Made by a program: the position numbers and the translations under genes
The notes under the pieces: generated by a model
The model's input: only the letters and a program-made list of their open reading frames with translations
Databases searched by the model: none
What the model was told of the DNA's origin: nothing
In this document: in pieces, positions 61,258 to 64,000 of the stretch
How positions within the stretch are numbered: position 1 is the first letter of the stretch
Layout of the letters: each line of letters begins with the position of its first letter
From: Bacteroidota bacterium
GTDB taxonomy: Bacteria > Bacteroidota > Bacteroidia > Chitinophagales > Chitinophagaceae
Direction of reading: 5' to 3'
DNA: 64,000 bases
Assembly (NCBI GenBank): GCA_003175695.1
Contig: PSRA01000258.1
Coordinates: 124,001-188,000 of the forward strand

Positions 61258-62557
61258 TAATTTCTAGTCGTTGAGAAATCAGGCTGGAAACATGCGAACG
61301 AATGGATTCCAGATGAATGTTTTCTAAAATATCCATGGCAAATGCCTGCAACAACAGGGACCTAGCCTGGTCTAAACTTAGGCCCCTGGAACGGAGATAA
61401 AATAATGCCTCTTCGTCCAGGCTTCCAACTGTGCATCCATGTGAACATTTAACGTCGTCAGCAAATATTTCCAATTGCGGTTTTGCATTCACGGTAGCGG
61501 TCTCGGATAGCAGTATATTCTTATTCGATTGGTACGCATTAGTCTTTTGCGCGTCTTTGCGAACAAAGATCTTTCCATTAAAAATTCCAGTGGCTTTGCC
61601 ATCAACAACACCTTTGTAGAGCTCATTGCTGAAACAATGGGGCTGAACATTATCTACGACAGTATGATTGTCTACGTGTGTTTGACCCTTGAGGCAATAG
61701 AGTCCGTACAAATGAGACTCGCAATGATCTGCCTCGAAGATTACATTCAGGTTGTTGCGGACAATATTTCCATTTAAGGAAATGGACACACTATGAGTGT
61801 AACTCTTGCCGAGTTGACGAATATGCGTAGTGCTGACCTGGCTGCTTTCACTAGAGTCATTTTGAATCTTGTAGTATTCCAGCCTGGCATCTTTTTCGAC
61901 CACGATTTCCATTACCTGGTTGGTAAAACTCTCTCCTGTGCCCACAGTGAAGAAGGTTTCCACTACCTGCATGGAAGCATTTTCGCCAATATGAACAAGA
62001 CTTCTGGGTTGAGAAAAAGTATTCCCATTTCTTGTATCGAAGAAATGGTAAATATATACCGGATGCTCAAGCACTTTATTCTTCTTCAAATGCAAAAAAG
62101 CTGCAGCCTGAACAAAGGCCGTATTTAATGCATTGATCCCGTCTTTCAAATAATGACCAGAATGTCCCAGATGTTTAGCTATGGTCTCACTGAATTCGTC
62201 CGTGGCCGCTTCTTCCAACGGCAAAACAATGAGATCTTTTGAAATGATTTTGGATAATTCAAGGGAAAATAGCCCATTCACAAAAACCAATTCATTGGCA
62301 TTGGCATTACCTGGAAGTCGCAAGGCATCAATATCCCCGGAGGAGACAGGCACCTTCGAAAGATCGCTGGTCAATTGATACGTTTTACTAAACAATCCAT
62401 TGATGCGGGTATACTTCCATTCTTCCTGCTTGGTCGTTGGAATTCCCAGCCTTGTATATAGCTGTTGGGCATTTTTACGCAAGGAACCGATCTTTCCTTT
62501 GGTTTCTGGTAAAACTGCCTGATCAAAATAGTCTTTAATATTTGCCGTTGGATTCAT
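61223..62557 (-). CDS. sufD: SufD, Fe-S scaffold subunit
   Basis: The 444-aa protein has the SufBD beta-helix core, including KTNAYQSNKNILLSETATVN, AKPQLEIFADDVKCSHGCTV, and ALFYLRSRGLSLDQARSLLL. The GLPTTKQEEWKYTRI-type N-terminal region (LGIPTTKQEEWKYTRI) is also diagnostic. It forms the scaffold with SufB and SufC. The Cys-His pair CSHGC near residue 375 is conserved. It lies 46 bases after sufC. Confidence 0.95.
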   Translation of the reverse strand: MNPTANIKDYFDQAVLPETKGKIGSLRKNAQQLYTRLGIPTTKQEEWKYTRINGLFSKTYQLTSDLSKVPVSSGDIDALRLPGNANANELVFVNGLFSLELSKIISKDLIVLPLEEAATDEFSETIAKHLGHSGHYLKDGINALNTAFVQAAAFLHLKKNKVLEHPVYIYHFFDTRNGNTFSQPRSLVHIGENASMQVVETFFTVGTGESFTNQVMEIVVEKDARLEYYKIQNDSSESSQVSTTHIRQLGKSYTHSVSISLNGNIVRNNLNVIFEADHCESHLYGLYCLKGQTHVDNHTVVDNVQPHCFSNELYKGVVDGKATGIFNGKIFVRKDAQKTNAYQSNKNILLSETATVNAKPQLEIFADDVKCSHGCTVGSLDEEALFYLRSRGLSLDQARSLLLQAFAMDILENIHLESIRSHVSSLISQRLEINEHDRIRDDIE

Positions 62558-62603
62558 TTCTTTTGTTTAAAACCTCAAATCATTCCGTCTCTTCGGATGA
62601 GGA

Positions 62604-63368
62604 TTAAGCTTCTTCAGGAAGACTTACCTCATGTTTAATGAAATCATACCCTTTTTCTTCAAGTTCCAAAGCGAGTTCTTTGGATCCGGATTTTACAATG
62701 CGTCCATTATACATCACGTGGACGAAGTCCGGGATGATATAATCCAGTAAGCGCTGGTAGTGGGTAACAAGTAAGACCGCGTTGTCCTTATTGCGCAACT
62801 TATTCACGCTGTTGGCAACGATTCGAATGGCGTCAATATCCAGACCCGAATCTGTTTCATCCATAATCGCCAGTTTGGGTTGGAGCATGGCCATCTGAAA
62901 AATTTCATTCCGCTTTTTCTCCCCACCTGAAAAACCTTCATTCAACGGACGACTCAGCAAAGACTGATCAATATTGACAAGAGCCATCTTTTCCTTCATC
63001 AAGCGCAGAAATCCAACAGCATCCAAAGGCTCTTCTCCACGATACTTGCGAATTTCGTTTACAGAAGTTTTAATAAAGTTGGTAGTACTAAGCCCCGGAA
63101 TTTCCACTGGATATTGAAAAGCCAGAAATACTCCTTCCCTGGCACGGTCTTCGGGCGACATTTCTAACAAATCCTTTCCAAAATATGTGACTGAACCTTC
63201 TGTGATTTCATAGTTTTCTCTCCCAGCCAATACTGATGCCAAGGTACTTTTACCTGATCCGTTTGGCCCCATGATCGCGTGCACTTCCCCAGCCTTAATT
63301 TCCAAATCAATTCCTTTCAGTATTTTCTTGGTTTCAATCCCTGCGTGTAAATTCTTAATCGTTAACAT
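62604..63368 (-). CDS. sufC: SufC ATPase
   Basis: I start at the ATG at 63368 (MLTIKNLHAGIETKKILKGI), the family's normal start; the longer open frame adds 27 non-homologous codons and runs toward the sufB end. The 254-aa ABC-type ATPase has Walker A GPNGSGKST, Q-loop AFQYPVEIPG, signature FSGGEKKRNEI, Walker B LAIMDETDSGLDID and the switch His LLVTHYQRLL. It drives the SufBCD scaffold. It is 25 bases after sufB. Confidence 0.97.
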   Translation of the reverse strand: MLTIKNLHAGIETKKILKGIDLEIKAGEVHAIMGPNGSGKSTLASVLAGRENYEITEGSVTYFGKDLLEMSPEDRAREGVFLAFQYPVEIPGLSTTNFIKTSVNEIRKYRGEEPLDAVGFLRLMKEKMALVNIDQSLLSRPLNEGFSGGEKKRNEIFQMAMLQPKLAIMDETDSGLDIDAIRIVANSVNKLRNKDNAVLLVTHYQRLLDYIIPDFVHVMYNGRIVKSGSKELALELEEKGYDFIKHEVSLPEEA

Positions 63369-63393
63369 GATATTTCTTAGTTTTTCATTTGTA

Positions 63394-64000
63394 TTATCCA
63401 ACGCTGCCTTCAAGGCTGATGGCAAGTAATTTTTGAGCTTCCACTGCAAATTCCATCGGCAGTTGGTTCATGACTTCCTTCGCAAAACCATTTATGATGA
63501 GTGCCACTGCTGTTTCAGTGTCGATTCCTCTCTGATTGCAGTAAAAGATTTGATCTTCTCCGATCTTGGACGTTGTCGCCTCATGTTCTACTACGGAAGA
63601 GCTGTTTTTTACTTCGATATAAGGAAAGGTGTGGGCGCCGCATTTGTCGCCCAGCAACAGGGAATCACATTGTGAAAAATTGCGGGAATTGACGGCGTTC
63701 TTATTGACATGCACCAGGCCCCGGTAACTGTTATTGCTAACACCCGCAGAAATACCCTTAGATACTATTCTGCTCTTTGTGTTTTTTCCTAGGTGCATCA
63801 TCTTGGTGCCCGTATCAGCTTGTTGATGATTGTTTGTGACAGCCACGGAATAGAACTCACCAATTGAGTTATCACCTTTGAGTATGACACTTGGATATTT
63901 CCATGTGATCGCTGACCCTGTCTCTACTTGGGTCCAGGATATCTTGGAATTTACTCCCTGGCAAATTCCCCGCTTGGTTACAAAATTGTAAATACCCCCA
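63394..64000 (-). CDS. sufB: SufB, Fe-S scaffold subunit (3' part; cut by window end)
   Basis: The visible 201 codons are the C-terminal end of SufB; the gene continues past position 64000. The conserved blocks are [80 protein letters not shown] with the Cys thought to hold the sulfur, and [20 protein letters not shown] with the family Glu. An internal GTG at 63846 is not the start, since homology continues through it. The promoter and full head of the operon lie outside the window. Confidence 0.95.
   Translation of the reverse strand, partial: GGIYNFVTKRGICQGVNSKISWTQVETGSAITWKYPSVILKGDNSIGEFYSVAVTNNHQQADTGTKMMHLGKNTKSRIVSKGISAGVSNNSYRGLVHVNKNAVNSRNFSQCDSLLLGDKCGAHTFPYIEVKNSSSVVEHEATTSKIGEDQIFYCNQRGIDTETAVALIINGFAKEVMNQLPMEFAVEAQKLLAISLEGSVG

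Overview
The window looks like a chromosomal segment of a Bacteroidota bacterium, most likely a member or close relative of the Chitinophagaceae. The evidence is: a type IX secretion (T9SS) sorting domain and a gliding-type CHU_C C-terminus on two large secreted proteins, DUF3857/transglutaminase pairs, YwqK-type MORN repeat proteins, a LytS/LytTR two-component pair, DUF4382 and DUF6268-like envelope proteins, AT-rich start regions with little Shine-Dalgarno signal, and intergenic repeats of the GGCGCAAAGG type. I see no rRNA, tRNA, CRISPR array or intact insertion sequence. The species cannot be named from the sequence alone.

Layout. 0-5 kb (minus): a Tat-exported sugar isomerase/oxidoreductase pair, a D-lactate dehydrogenase, a GNAT acetyltransferase and a secreted PpiC-type isomerase. 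5.5-13.8 kb (plus): carboxylesterase, LytS/LytTR pair, CPBP protease, two tandem copies of a small exported membrane protein, AraC regulator, methyltransferase. 14.1-14.5 kb: remains of a TonB-dependent receptor. 14.5-20 kb (minus): a damage-tolerance cassette (error-prone DnaE, DinB, an unknown 165-aa protein, an SRAP/HMCES-like protein) with a palindrome in front of it. 20.4-24.5 kb (plus): tandem small secreted paralogues, EamA transporter, lipoprotein amidase. 24.6-34.9 kb (minus): PEBP-like protein, a decayed gene, a beta-barrel protein, then a four-gene operon of a 1098-aa TPR/MORN protein, two DUF3857-transglutaminase proteins (one apparently lacking its catalytic Cys) and a small secreted protein. 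35-42.5 kb (plus): two lipoproteins, a T9SS-sorted protein, and two acyltransferase-3 genes followed by the 3' remnant of a third. 42.5-52.4 kb: a CHU_C-type secreted protein, a cluster of unknown small genes, peroxiredoxin, two outer-membrane proteins, a GDPD lipoprotein, a small XRE regulator and an alcohol dehydrogenase. 52.8-58.1 kb (mostly plus): SGNH-like/MBOAT acylation pair, PhzF homologue, peroxiredoxin, one-domain asparaginase, START-like protein. 58.2-64 kb (minus): the suf iron-sulfur assembly operon (sufB cut by the window end, sufC, sufD, sufS, sufE, DUF59, bacilliredoxin, Rrf2 regulator).

How the genes work together. Two multigene units are clear pathways: suf (Fe-S cluster assembly, with a Cys-containing Rrf2 regulator at the distal end) and the DnaE/DinB/SRAP cassette (lesion bypass and abasic-site protection). 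The TPR/MORN/transglutaminase operon is the best candidate for an undescribed envelope system. Local duplication followed by decay is a repeated theme: at least four tandem paralogue sets and three degenerate genes lie within 64 kb.
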